Assembly (NCBI GenBank): GCA_902543485.1
Contig: CACBYP010000002.1
Coordinates: 103,697-167,696 of the forward strand
Length of the DNA: 64,000 nucleotides
Origin: an uncultured Pelagibacteraceae bacterium
GTDB lineage: Bacteria > Pseudomonadota > Alphaproteobacteria > Pelagibacterales > Pelagibacteraceae
Direction: 5' to 3'
Below the pieces are notes generated by a model, which was not told the origin of the DNA, did not search any database, and saw nothing but the letters and a program-made list of their open reading frames with translations. Numbering within the stretch: position 1 is the stretch's first letter; the number at the start of each line of letters is the position of its first letter. A program made the position numbers and the translations under genes. Positions 55,424 to 64,000 of the stretch are shown piece after piece.

Positions 55424-57379
55424 CTAATTGAAGCTGATAGGGTCAACATCAACTGAAAGTTTCATTCCTTTGGAGAGTTGAAATTCTTTCAATACATCTT
55501 TCAATTTTTTCTGAATACTAGATGTTTTTTTTGCTCTTATTAATAGTCTATTTCTGAATTTTTGATTAATTCTATATATTGGGGCGTTTACGGGTCCTAA
55601 AATTTTTGCATCAATAGACTTTGATAAAATATTTTTAAGTTTTGCGGCATCTATATCTAATTTTTTTTCATTTGATGAAGATAAAATTAAAGCGATAAAT
55701 CTTTCGTAGGGAGGTAAATTATTCTTTTTTCTTAAATTTAATTCATTTTCTAAAAATTTAAAAGGATCTTCGTTTGTAATTTGATTTATAACTTCTGGTT
55801 TTAAGTTATATGTTTGAAAATAAATATTAGCTGGCTTACCAGTTCTACCCGCTCTTCCTGATAACTGGTGGTAAAGTTGTAAATTTTTTTCAGTGCTCCT
55901 AAGATCGTGTCCTTGAGAAGTCAAATCAATATCTAATACAACAATACAATTCAATTTTGGAAAGTGAAATCCTTTTGATATTAATTGAGTGCCGACAAGA
56001 ATGTCTATTTCACCAGATATAATTTTATCCAATTTATCTTTACCAGATGCTTTATTCATTGTGTCGCTGGAAAAAATTATTGTTTTTTTATTAGGGAATA
56101 AGTTTTTAACCTCTTCCGCAATTTTTTCTACTCCAGGTCCACTAAATACAAACTCACAAACATTTCCTTTTTTACAATCTCTATTTAATTTTGATTTATA
56201 TCCACAGTAATGACACAAAAGAATTTTTTTATTTTTGTGAAATACTAAATTTATAGAACATCTTGGGCATGTAAAAACATTTAAACATTTTTTACATAAA
56301 ACGTAGGGCGCAAAACCTCTTCTATTTATGAAGAAGAGAATTTGATCTTTTTTATTTAAATGTTCTTTTACTTTTTCAATAGTTTTGAGAGATATAGAAC
56401 TTTTGGTTGCTAGTTGATTTTGATAAAGATCTATAACATGGTGTTTGGGCAAATTCGCACCTTTATATCGATTAAGCAATCTTGAGTAATTATATTTTTT
56501 AATTTTAATATTTTCATATGTTTCGATTGATGGAACTGCAGTTACTAAATTTATTGGAATATTTTCATGTTTAGCTCTTGATATTGCCATATCTCTAGCA
56601 TTATAGATAATTCCTTCATCTTGTTTATAAGATTGATCGTGCTCTTCATCTACAGTTATCAAACCTAATTTTTTGAATGGCAGAAATAAGGATGATCTTG
56701 CTCCGAGTACTACTTTAATTTTTCCTGCTGATAATCCATTCCATATAATTTTTCTATTTTTTGGGCTGACTTTTGAATGCCAAACTGCAGCTTCAAATCC
56801 AAAATAAGATTTAAATTTTTTTTCAAATTCATTTGTTAGTCCTATTTCTGGTAATAAAATTAGAGCCTGTGATCCCATATTTATAATTTTTTCAATAGCT
56901 TTAAAATAAACTATTGTTTTTCCTGAACCGGTTGTACCTTGAAGTAAATGAACTCTAAAACTGCTATCATTTTTAGATAGCTCTTTATAAGCCTTTTCTT
57001 GCTCTTCAGAAAGTTGATAACTTTCTTTTTCGCTTGATGAATCATATTTTAATAGATCGATGTCATTTTTTATTTTTAAATTTTCGTCATTAATCAAATG
57101 AAGTTTTAAACACATTCCCAGGGGTACAAGATTGTAGTTAGAAAACCACTTTAGAAAATTGATTGTATTTTTACTTAGTGGTTCAATTTCAATTTTTTCA
57201 TTTATAGATTTTAATTTAAATTCTTTATTATTCTTTTCTTCAAAAATATCCCAAATTACACCAATAATATTTTTCTTACCAAAAGGTACTTTTACATAAT
57301 CTCCTGGTTTTAATTTAATATTACTTAGATATGTAAATGGATGATCAAATATATTAGGCAATAGAACCGGATATTTCAT
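55424..57379 (-). CDS. priA: Replication restart helicase PriA
   Basis: PriA reloads the replisome at stalled forks. The 651-residue protein has Walker A GTTGSGKT (148-155), the DEEH box VDEEHDQSYKQ and helicase C-terminal motifs including GTQLISKGFHFP and SGRAGRTGKP. The zinc region runs CKKCLNVFTCPRC, CHYCG and CKKGNVC; the last pair is CX5C instead of CX2C. It is shorter than the 730-residue E. coli enzyme, mainly at the N-terminal domain. It stands between lpd and atpH as in many alphaproteobacteria. Confidence 0.95.
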   Translation of the reverse strand: MKYPVLLPNIFDHPFTYLSNIKLKPGDYVKVPFGKKNIIGVIWDIFEEKNNKEFKLKSINEKIEIEPLSKNTINFLKWFSNYNLVPLGMCLKLHLINDENLKIKNDIDLLKYDSSSEKESYQLSEEQEKAYKELSKNDSSFRVHLLQGTTGSGKTIVYFKAIEKIINMGSQALILLPEIGLTNEFEKKFKSYFGFEAAVWHSKVSPKNRKIIWNGLSAGKIKVVLGARSSLFLPFKKLGLITVDEEHDQSYKQDEGIIYNARDMAISRAKHENIPINLVTAVPSIETYENIKIKKYNYSRLLNRYKGANLPKHHVIDLYQNQLATKSSISLKTIEKVKEHLNKKDQILFFINRRGFAPYVLCKKCLNVFTCPRCSINLVFHKNKKILLCHYCGYKSKLNRDCKKGNVCEFVFSGPGVEKIAEEVKNLFPNKKTIIFSSDTMNKASGKDKLDKIISGEIDILVGTQLISKGFHFPKLNCIVVLDIDLTSQGHDLRSTEKNLQLYHQLSGRAGRTGKPANIYFQTYNLKPEVINQITNEDPFKFLENELNLRKKNNLPPYERFIALILSSSNEKKLDIDAAKLKNILSKSIDAKILGPVNAPIYRINQKFRNRLLIRAKKTSSIQKKLKDVLKEFQLSKGMKLSVDVDPISFN

Positions 57380-57398
57380 AAATTAATTATGATATATA

Positions 57399-58796
57399 TT
57401 ATGAATGTATCTGTCTTTTATCTACTGATAATGCCGCTTCTTTTATAGCTTCTGAAAATGTTGGGTGTGCGTGGCATGTTCTTGCGATATCTTCTGAACT
57501 GGCCCCAAACTCCATTGCAACGGACATTTCTGCTATCATTTCTCCTGCATGTGGACCAATTATATGTACACCAAGTACTTTATCAGTTGATTGATCAGCC
57601 AAAATTTTTACAAAACCCTCTGGTTCATCAATTGCTTTGGCTCTCGAATTTGCCATAAAAGGGAATTTACCAATTTTATAACCAATGTTTTCCTTTTTTA
57701 ATTGCTCCTCAGTTTTACCAACATAAGCTACCTCTGGGGATGTATAAACAACTCCAGGAATAATATCATAATTCACATGACCTGATTGGCCTGCTATAAG
57801 TTCTGCAACGGCAATTCCCTCCTCTTCAGCTTTATGGGCTAACATAGGACCATCAATAACATCTCCTATTGCGTATATATTTTTAATATTTGTCTCAAAA
57901 TTTTTATTTACTTTAACTCTTCCTTTTTCATCTAACTTTACACCAACTTTATCTAAATTTAAGTTTTTAGTATAAGGTCTTCGTCCAACAGATATTAAAA
58001 CAACATCAACATCATGTTTAACTTTTTGACCATCATTTTGTGAAGTCTCAACCGTTACACCATTAGAGTTTTTAGTTATTTTATCAACTTTAGTATTAAG
58101 GTTGAATTTTATACCTTGCTTCTTTAATATTTTCATAAATTCATTTGAAATATCTCGATCCATTCCAGGCGTGATGTGGTCTAAAAATTCAACGACTGTG
58201 ACTTCAGTGCCAAGTCTTGACCAAACTGATCCCATTTCTAATCCTATATATCCTCCTCCGACAACAATCATTTTATTAGGAAGCTTGGAAATAGATAGGG
58301 CTCCAGTTGAAGAAAGAATTCTTTCTTCATCGAAATCTGCTCCAGGTAATGAAACTGGCTCTGATCCTGTACTGATTATTGTTTTATCAGTTTGAATTAT
58401 TTTAGTGCCTTCAGAGCCTTCAATTTTTATTGAATTCTCGTTCTCAAACGAACCTTTGCCTTTAAAATAAGTGACTTTGTTTTTTTTGAATAAAAATTCC
58501 ACTCCTTTAGTCAAAACTGTTACAGCTTTATCTTTATTTTTCATCATTTTATCTAAATTAAGTTTTATTTCTCCAGTCTCAATTCCAATTTTTTCAAAAT
58601 TTTTAGCACTGTTAAATTTTTCAGATAAATTAAGTAAACTTTTTGAAGGAATGCATCCTATATTTAAGCATGTTCCTCCTAGAGACCCTCTAGACTCTAT
58701 GCATGCTGTTTTAAGACCAAGTTGAGACAATCTAATTGCACAAACATATCCTCCAGGGCCACCACCAATTACTGTAACATCAAATTTTTCCGACAT
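57399..58796 (-). CDS. lpdA: Dihydrolipoamide dehydrogenase (E3)
   Basis: This flavoenzyme reoxidises dihydrolipoyl groups with NAD and serves the 2-oxoglutarate dehydrogenase complex. The 465-residue protein has FAD motif VIGGGPGGYVCAIR, redox pair Cys43/Cys48 in GGTCLNIGCIPSK, NAD motif VVGGGYIGLEMGSVW and the active histidine in CHAHPTFSEA. It is one base downstream of sucB, so it is the dedicated E3 of that complex. Confidence 0.97.
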   Translation of the reverse strand: MSEKFDVTVIGGGPGGYVCAIRLSQLGLKTACIESRGSLGGTCLNIGCIPSKSLLNLSEKFNSAKNFEKIGIETGEIKLNLDKMMKNKDKAVTVLTKGVEFLFKKNKVTYFKGKGSFENENSIKIEGSEGTKIIQTDKTIISTGSEPVSLPGADFDEERILSSTGALSISKLPNKMIVVGGGYIGLEMGSVWSRLGTEVTVVEFLDHITPGMDRDISNEFMKILKKQGIKFNLNTKVDKITKNSNGVTVETSQNDGQKVKHDVDVVLISVGRRPYTKNLNLDKVGVKLDEKGRVKVNKNFETNIKNIYAIGDVIDGPMLAHKAEEEGIAVAELIAGQSGHVNYDIIPGVVYTSPEVAYVGKTEEQLKKENIGYKIGKFPFMANSRAKAIDEPEGFVKILADQSTDKVLGVHIIGPHAGEMIAEMSVAMEFGASSEDIARTCHAHPTFSEAIKEAALSVDKRQIHS

Positions 58797-58797
58797 A

Positions 58798-60072
58798 TTA
58801 TAAATTTAAAAATAACCTTCTTGGGTCTTCTAAGTTTTCTTTAACAGTTTTTAAAAAACTTACAGACTCTTTTCCATCAATTATTCTATGATCATAAGAC
58901 AATGCTAAAAACATTACAGGTCTTGCCTTTATCTCACCATCAACAACAACGGGTCTTTCAACAATATTATGCATTCCAAGAACTGCTGACTGTGGAGGGT
59001 TTAAAATAGGAGTAGATAACATTGATCCATAAACACCTCCGTTACTAATTGTAAATGTTCCCCCTTGAAGATCCTCTATAGTAAGACTACCATTTTTTGC
59101 TTTGTCTGACAGATCTTTTATGTTTTTTTCAATGTCAGCAAAAGACATTTCATCAGCATTTTTTAATACTGGAACTACTAATCCTTTTTCAGTTCCTACT
59201 GCAAAGCTCACATTATAATAATTCTTGTAAACCATTTCATCATTTTCAACTTCAGCATTTATTGCAGGAAATAATTTTAATCCTACTATACAAGCCTTCA
59301 CAAAAAAGGACATGAAGCCAAGTTTAATTCCATAACTATTTTGGAAATCTTCCTGGTTATCTTTTCTCATCGAGATTATATTTGACATATCAACTTCATT
59401 AAACGTTGTGAGCATAGCTGCATTATTTTGAGCCTCTTTTAAACGTTTAGCAATCGTTTGTCTTAGTCTTGACATTTTAATTCGTTCTTCTTCACCGTAT
59501 TGAATTTTTCTTTCGTTAGGTTGAGGGTTAGCTCCCATTAAACTTATTAAATCACCTTTTAAAATTCTACCATCTTTACCTGTCCCTTTTACTTCATCTA
59601 AATTAATTTTATTTTCAACAACCATTTTTCTTACAGCAGGAGAAAGTGTTTTATTTTGTTTAATAGGCTTGGTTTCTTCAACTTCATCAGTTAATACCAA
59701 TGGTTCTTCGTCAAGCAATAAAGGTTCTTGAGTTTTTTTTGTATCTTTTTTCTTTTCGATTTCTAAATTTATTACATTATTTTTTTCAACGTTTCCTTTA
59801 ACCGGCTCAGCTTCCTTTTCTTCTTTAAGAGCACCACCTTCTGAAATCATTCCTAATACAGTTCCAACTTCAACTGTATCACCATCTTTTGAGTTGATCT
59901 CTGATATAACACCACTCGCAGGTGCAGGAACTTCTAAGTTTACTTTGTCAGTTTCTAATTCTACTACAGCTTCATCAGCAACTACGTTATCACCCTTTTT
60001 CTTTAACCATTTCGTGACCGTAGCCTCTGTAATGCTTTCTCCCAAAACTGGAACTAATATTTTTTCACTCAT
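58798..60072 (-). CDS. sucB: 2-oxoglutarate dehydrogenase E2 (dihydrolipoyl succinyltransferase)
   Basis: This core subunit transfers succinyl groups to CoA. The 424-residue protein has one lipoyl domain (about 1-77) with Lys43 in [14 protein letters not shown], a subunit-binding domain (about 143-180, [15 protein letters not shown]) and the catalytic domain with [13 protein letters not shown] near residue 393. An acidic linker separates the domains. It sits between sucA and lpd. Confidence 0.96.
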   Translation of the reverse strand: MSEKILVPVLGESITEATVTKWLKKKGDNVVADEAVVELETDKVNLEVPAPASGVISEINSKDGDTVEVGTVLGMISEGGALKEEKEAEPVKGNVEKNNVINLEIEKKKDTKKTQEPLLLDEEPLVLTDEVEETKPIKQNKTLSPAVRKMVVENKINLDEVKGTGKDGRILKGDLISLMGANPQPNERKIQYGEEERIKMSRLRQTIAKRLKEAQNNAAMLTTFNEVDMSNIISMRKDNQEDFQNSYGIKLGFMSFFVKACIVGLKLFPAINAEVENDEMVYKNYYNVSFAVGTEKGLVVPVLKNADEMSFADIEKNIKDLSDKAKNGSLTIEDLQGGTFTISNGGVYGSMLSTPILNPPQSAVLGMHNIVERPVVVDGEIKARPVMFLALSYDHRIIDGKESVSFLKTVKENLEDPRRLFLNL

Positions 60073-62970
60073 TTATTCGAATACTTTATTTACAATTTCT
60101 TGTTGTTCAGAATTATGTCTTCTTGCATAACCTGTAGCAGGTGTAGCATCTGGACTTCTTCCAATGTAAGAAATTGCATTGTTTTTAGCCTTAATAGTCT
60201 CTAATGTCCATTGTATATAATCTCTAACAGCAAACCAAGCACCCATATTTTTGGGCTCCTCTTGGCACCAATAAAATTTTGAATTTTTTGCAAATGGTTT
60301 TAGCTCTTTAACCAAACTTTTTGCAGGGAAAGGATATAGTTGTTCAATTCTATACAAAATCACATCATTGATTTTTAGTCTCTCTCTTGCCGCGAGAAGA
60401 TCAAAATAAATTTTTCCAGAGCATAATATTACTTTTCTAATTTTTTTATCTTCTTTTAACTTAATAAAACCTTTTTGCTTAGTATCTCTAGCATGATCCC
60501 ATAGCACTCTATGAAAAGAATTTTTTTTACTAAAATCTTCTAAATTTGATACACAATATTTATTTCTTAAAAGTGACTTAGGTGTCATTATAATTAAAGG
60601 TTTTCTAAAATCACGGTGCATCTGTCTTCTTAAAGCATGAAAATAATTTGCAGGTGTAGTACAATTCATAACTTGTAAATTATCATTTGCACATAATTGT
60701 AAAAATCTCTCTAATCTCGCAGAGGAGTGCTCTGGACCTTGTCCTTCATAACCATGGGGTAATAACATAACCAGTCCTGATGCTCTTTTCCACTTTCTTT
60801 CACCAGATGATATAAATTGATCAATAATTACTTGTGCACCATTTGCAAAATCTCCAAATTGAGCTTCCCAAATTGTCAATGTATTCGGTTCTACTAAACT
60901 GTATCCATATTCAAATCCTAAAACTGCAAGTTCAGATAAAAAACTATCTACAATTTCAAAATTTTTTTGGTTACTAGATATATTGTTTAAAGGTATGTAC
61001 CTTGAATTATCAATTTGATTTCTTAAAACTGAGTGTCTTTGACTAAAGGTACCTCTACCTGAGTCCTGACCTACTAACCTTACTGGATAACCTTCAACTA
61101 ATAATGAACCAAATGCTAAAGACTCAGCTGTTGCCCAATCAATTCCTGCGCCTTCATTAATAGTTTTTTTTCTATTTTCCATAATTTTTGTTATGGTTTT
61201 GTGAATATTTTTATCAGTTGGAAAAACATGTATTCTGTCAGAAATATTATTTAAAATTTTCAAATCTGATCCAGTTACACCTCTTTTATCTTTACCTCTT
61301 TCGGGTTTATATCTCGACCAAGTTCCCTCAAACCACCTAATTTTAGGTTTATAATCTTTCGCATTTTTAAATTGATCATCTAATAAATTTTTAAAATCAA
61401 TAATTTGTTGATCTAAATCTTGTTTCGTAAAAAGTCCTTCATTTACGAGCCTTTCACCATAAATTTTAATTGTAGATGGATGAGATCTAATTTTTTTGTA
61501 CATAAGTGGTTGGGTGAAGGATGGCTCATCTCCCTCATTATGTCCAAATCTTCTGTAACAAATTAAATCAATTACAACATCTCTATTAAATTTTAATCTA
61601 AACTCAGTTGCTATTCTAGTTGCGTAAACAACTGCCTCAGGATCATCTCCATTAACATGGATAATTGGTGCATCAACCATTTTACCTACGTCAGAAGGAT
61701 AAGGGGAAGATCGCGCAAATCTAGGACTTGTTGTAAATCCAATTTGGTTGTTTACAATAATATGGATTGTCCCTCCAGTGTTATGACCAGGAAGTCCAGA
61801 CATTGCAAAGCACTCTGCTACTATTCCTTGCCCTGCAAATGCAGCATCACCGTGAATTAATATTGGTATAACTTTATTTCTTTGTTTGTCTTGGTGAAAA
61901 AATTGTTTAGCTCTAGTTTGGCCAAGAACAACAGGATTAACTGCCTCTAGGTGTGAAGGATTATCTGTTAAACTTACGTGTACAGGATTTCCATCAAATT
62001 CTCTATCAGATGAGGCTCCTAAATGGTATTTGACATCTCCAGCACCATCTTCTGAACCATCCATTTCACCAGCAAATTCATTAAAAATTCTTTTATAAGA
62101 CTTTTGTAAAACGTTTGCTAAGACATTTAGTCTTCCTCTATGTGACATTCCTATTTTAACTTCTTTTATTTTGGATTGTCCTCCGATTTTTATAATTTGC
62201 TCAAGAGCAGGTATTAAACTTTCTCCACCATCTAAACCAAATCTTTTAGTACCAACATATTTTGTGTTTAAAAATTTTTCAAATCCCTCTGCTTGTATTA
62301 ATTTATTTAAAATTGCTTGCTTTCCATTTTTTGTAAACTTGAGTGCATTCTCGTCTTTTTCTACTCTATCTCTAAACCACATTCTCTCAGTTGGATTTGA
62401 AATATGCATGTATTCATAACCTATGGGACCACAATAAGTTTTTTTTAAAAATTTAAGTATTTCTCTAATATTTGCACTTTTTTTATTTATTATTCCGTTT
62501 AGAAAAATTTCTTTGTCATAATCTTCTTTTTTAAAACCATAGTACTCAGGATGTAATTCGTCTAAATATTCTGACTTCATCAATTCTAAAGGATCTAATT
62601 TTGATAATAGATGTCCCCTTAAGCGATAAGCTCTTATCAAGGCTACAGCACTTATTGAATTTTTATTTGAATTTGCAATTACTTGGAAATTAAACTTGCT
62701 AGAATTATCTTTGTTTTTTTCATTTTCTTTAGCTGTTTTCTCAACATCTTCTATATTAATTTTTTTTGAGAAAGGTTTCCACGACGGTCCATTTATCTCA
62801 TCGACTAATATCTTCATATCCTCATCTATACCTGAGAAATATTCAATCCAACTTTCAGATAGAGATGGATCTTTATTTATAAATTTTACATACATTTCCT
62901 CAATAAATGCACTATTCGCTTTATTTAGAAATGATGTTTTTTTATATTCCAGATTTTTAGGAGAGCTCAT
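60073..62970 (-). CDS. sucA: 2-oxoglutarate dehydrogenase E1
   Basis: This thiamine-diphosphate enzyme decarboxylates 2-oxoglutarate. The 965-residue protein starts with the short E2-binding region (FIEEMYVKFINKDPSLSESW) and has GMSHRGRLNVLANV, HGDAAFAGQGIVAE and the HVNGDDPEAVVYATRIATEF cofactor region, and the C-terminal LLPHGYEGQGPEHSSARLER. Length and order match the family. The start codon at 62970 is preceded by a T/A-rich 30-base gap to sucD. Confidence 0.97.
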   Translation of the reverse strand: MSSPKNLEYKKTSFLNKANSAFIEEMYVKFINKDPSLSESWIEYFSGIDEDMKILVDEINGPSWKPFSKKINIEDVEKTAKENEKNKDNSSKFNFQVIANSNKNSISAVALIRAYRLRGHLLSKLDPLELMKSEYLDELHPEYYGFKKEDYDKEIFLNGIINKKSANIREILKFLKKTYCGPIGYEYMHISNPTERMWFRDRVEKDENALKFTKNGKQAILNKLIQAEGFEKFLNTKYVGTKRFGLDGGESLIPALEQIIKIGGQSKIKEVKIGMSHRGRLNVLANVLQKSYKRIFNEFAGEMDGSEDGAGDVKYHLGASSDREFDGNPVHVSLTDNPSHLEAVNPVVLGQTRAKQFFHQDKQRNKVIPILIHGDAAFAGQGIVAECFAMSGLPGHNTGGTIHIIVNNQIGFTTSPRFARSSPYPSDVGKMVDAPIIHVNGDDPEAVVYATRIATEFRLKFNRDVVIDLICYRRFGHNEGDEPSFTQPLMYKKIRSHPSTIKIYGERLVNEGLFTKQDLDQQIIDFKNLLDDQFKNAKDYKPKIRWFEGTWSRYKPERGKDKRGVTGSDLKILNNISDRIHVFPTDKNIHKTITKIMENRKKTINEGAGIDWATAESLAFGSLLVEGYPVRLVGQDSGRGTFSQRHSVLRNQIDNSRYIPLNNISSNQKNFEIVDSFLSELAVLGFEYGYSLVEPNTLTIWEAQFGDFANGAQVIIDQFISSGERKWKRASGLVMLLPHGYEGQGPEHSSARLERFLQLCANDNLQVMNCTTPANYFHALRRQMHRDFRKPLIIMTPKSLLRNKYCVSNLEDFSKKNSFHRVLWDHARDTKQKGFIKLKEDKKIRKVILCSGKIYFDLLAARERLKINDVILYRIEQLYPFPAKSLVKELKPFAKNSKFYWCQEEPKNMGAWFAVRDYIQWTLETIKAKNNAISYIGRSPDATPATGYARRHNSEQQEIVNKVFE

Positions 62971-63000
62971 TTTATTTTAATATAATACTAAATTTTGTTT

Positions 63001-63876
63001 TCAATTGGACAATTTATTTAACAATGTTTTTCCAATTTCTGAAGGGGATGTGGCAACTTCTATACCACAATCTTCCATTTTTTTGATCTTATCTTTGGCT
63101 CCGCCTTTGCCACCTGATATTATGGCGCCTGCATGTCCCATTCTTCTACCCGGTGGTGCTGTAACACCTGCAATAAAACCAACCATGGGTTTTTTTATTT
63201 CATGATTTTTCACAAATTCAGCTGCTTCTTCCTCAGCTGATCCTCCTATTTCACCAATCATTAAAATTGATTTAGTTTCCTCATCTTTTAAAAATAAATC
63301 TAAACAATCAATAAAATTTGTGCCATTTATTGGATCACCACCTATACCTATACATGTTGATTGGCCCAAATCATTCTCAGTAGTTTGTGCGACAGCCTCG
63401 TAAGTCAAAGTTCCAGATCTTGATACAATACCAACAGAACCCTTTTTATGTATATTTCCTGGCATTATCCCGATCTTGCATTCATCGGGAGTGATTATCC
63501 CTGGACAATTGGGACCGATTAATCTTGATTTTGAATTAAGTAACTTTTTTTTGACCTTAATCATATCAAGAACTGGTATTCCCTCAGTGATACAAACAAT
63601 TAATTCTAAGTTAGCTTCAATGGCTTCTATGATTGCTGCAGATGCAAATTTCGCAGGAACATAAATCATAGTTGCGTTGGCACCAGTTTTGTCGACTGCT
63701 TCCTTTACTGTATTAAATACTGGTCTATCTAGATGAGTTTGACCACCTTTTTTTGGCGTAACCCCTCCGACTAAATTTGTTCCATATTTAATTGCTTGCT
63801 CCGAATGAAAGGTTCCATGACTACCTGTAAAACCTTGGCAAATTAACTTTGTGTTTTTATTAACTAAAACTGACAT
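63001..63876 (-). CDS. sucD: Succinyl-CoA synthetase alpha subunit
   Basis: This subunit carries the phosphohistidine for substrate-level phosphorylation. The 291-residue protein has the CoA-binding [21 protein letters not shown] block, [24 protein letters not shown] and the active histidine in [14 protein letters not shown] (about residue 248). It begins directly after the sucC stop codon. Confidence 0.97.
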   Translation of the reverse strand: MSVLVNKNTKLICQGFTGSHGTFHSEQAIKYGTNLVGGVTPKKGGQTHLDRPVFNTVKEAVDKTGANATMIYVPAKFASAAIIEAIEANLELIVCITEGIPVLDMIKVKKKLLNSKSRLIGPNCPGIITPDECKIGIMPGNIHKKGSVGIVSRSGTLTYEAVAQTTENDLGQSTCIGIGGDPINGTNFIDCLDLFLKDEETKSILMIGEIGGSAEEEAAEFVKNHEIKKPMVGFIAGVTAPPGRRMGHAGAIISGGKGGAKDKIKKMEDCGIEVATSPSEIGKTLLNKLSN

Positions 63877-64000
63877 TTATTTAATAGCCTCTACAATTTT
63901 TTTGGCAGCATCTGATAAATCAGATGCAGAAATTAACTCAAGACCTGAATTATCAAGTATTTTTTTTCCCTCTTCAAAATTTGTTCCAGCTAGTCTTACA
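63877..64000 (-). CDS. sucC: Succinyl-CoA synthetase beta subunit, 3' end only
   Basis: The last 41 codons are visible on the reverse strand, running off the window edge. They end in [19 protein letters not shown] ... AKKIVEAIK and a stop codon, which matches the C-terminus of the SucC beta chain (VRLxGxN, then a DAA helix). The stop is directly adjacent to the sucD start, the usual sucCD layout. The rest lies beyond position 64000. Confidence 0.9.
   Translation of the reverse strand, partial: VRLAGTNFEEGKKILDNSGLELISASDLSDAAKKIVEAIK

Noticed and set aside
62971..63000. Internal promoter between sucD and sucA
   Set aside because: The gap is only 30 bases and A/T-rich; sequence alone does not support a start site there.

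Overview
This window looks like core genome of a SAR11 alphaproteobacterium (Pelagibacterales). The DNA is very AT-rich, genes are packed with 0-40 base gaps or short overlaps, and lysine, asparagine and isoleucine dominate the proteins. Several gene sets point to Alphaproteobacteria: a class I lysyl-tRNA synthetase, a ChvI/ChvG-type two-component pair followed by ahcY, an ActR/RegA-type regulator, the F1-ATPase zeta subunit, priA-atpHAGDC, sucCDAB-lpd, and metX-metW behind a SAM-II riboswitch. I found no rRNA, tRNA, CRISPR array, prophage, insertion sequence or integrase. No gap between genes exceeds about 180 bases; the longest (41360-41539) holds the SAM-II riboswitch.

Layout. 1-2.5 kb: an oligopeptidase B cut by the window edge, then an Hsp20 gene with a heat-shock promoter and a ROSE-like RNA thermometer. 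2.5-8.3 kb: a small lipoprotein, a BMP-family ABC importer operon probably for purine nucleosides, and a convergent purine-type phosphoribosyltransferase sharing its terminator. 8.3-10.4 kb: twin DUF1330 genes, a 3-methyladenine-type DNA glycosylase and a DMT exporter. 10.4-15.8 kb: msrA, a sulfurtransferase and a two-gene RND efflux system. 15.8-17.6 kb: a lytic transglycosylase-like lipoprotein, a secreted nuclease, the zeta subunit and a VanZ-like protein. 17.6-24 kb: gpmA, then leftward chvI-chvG-ahcY-tsaE-amgK-murU. 24-28 kb: polA, bioY and an orphan RegA/ActR.

28-32.3 kb: a compact polyamine operon (ornithine decarboxylase, deoxyhypusine synthase-like protein, N-carbamoylputrescine amidase, agmatine deiminase). 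32.3-35.8 kb: a queuosine-precursor transporter, rpmB, pyrD and lysK. 35.8-39.4 kb: trkH, an AmpG-like permease and an NlpC/P60 peptidase with no signal peptide. 39.4-44 kb: hisC-tyrA leftward; metX-metW-gloB rightward. 44-50.5 kb: rplU-rpmA-obgE-proB-proA-nadD-rsfS-ctpA-rppH. 50.5-64 kb, all leftward: sucC (partial)-sucD-sucA-sucB-lpd-priA-atpHAGDC, coupling the 2-oxoglutarate-to-succinate arm of the TCA cycle with F1 of ATP synthase.

The most interesting points are the predicted RNA thermometer on hsp20, the two-route polyamine operon with a deoxyhypusine synthase-like enzyme in a bacterium, the apparent loss of hprK/PTS genes from between chvG and ahcY, and two separate murein-recycling modules (AmgK-MurU and AmpG plus a cytosolic P60 peptidase). 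All functions are assigned by motif recognition from memory; no database search was run.
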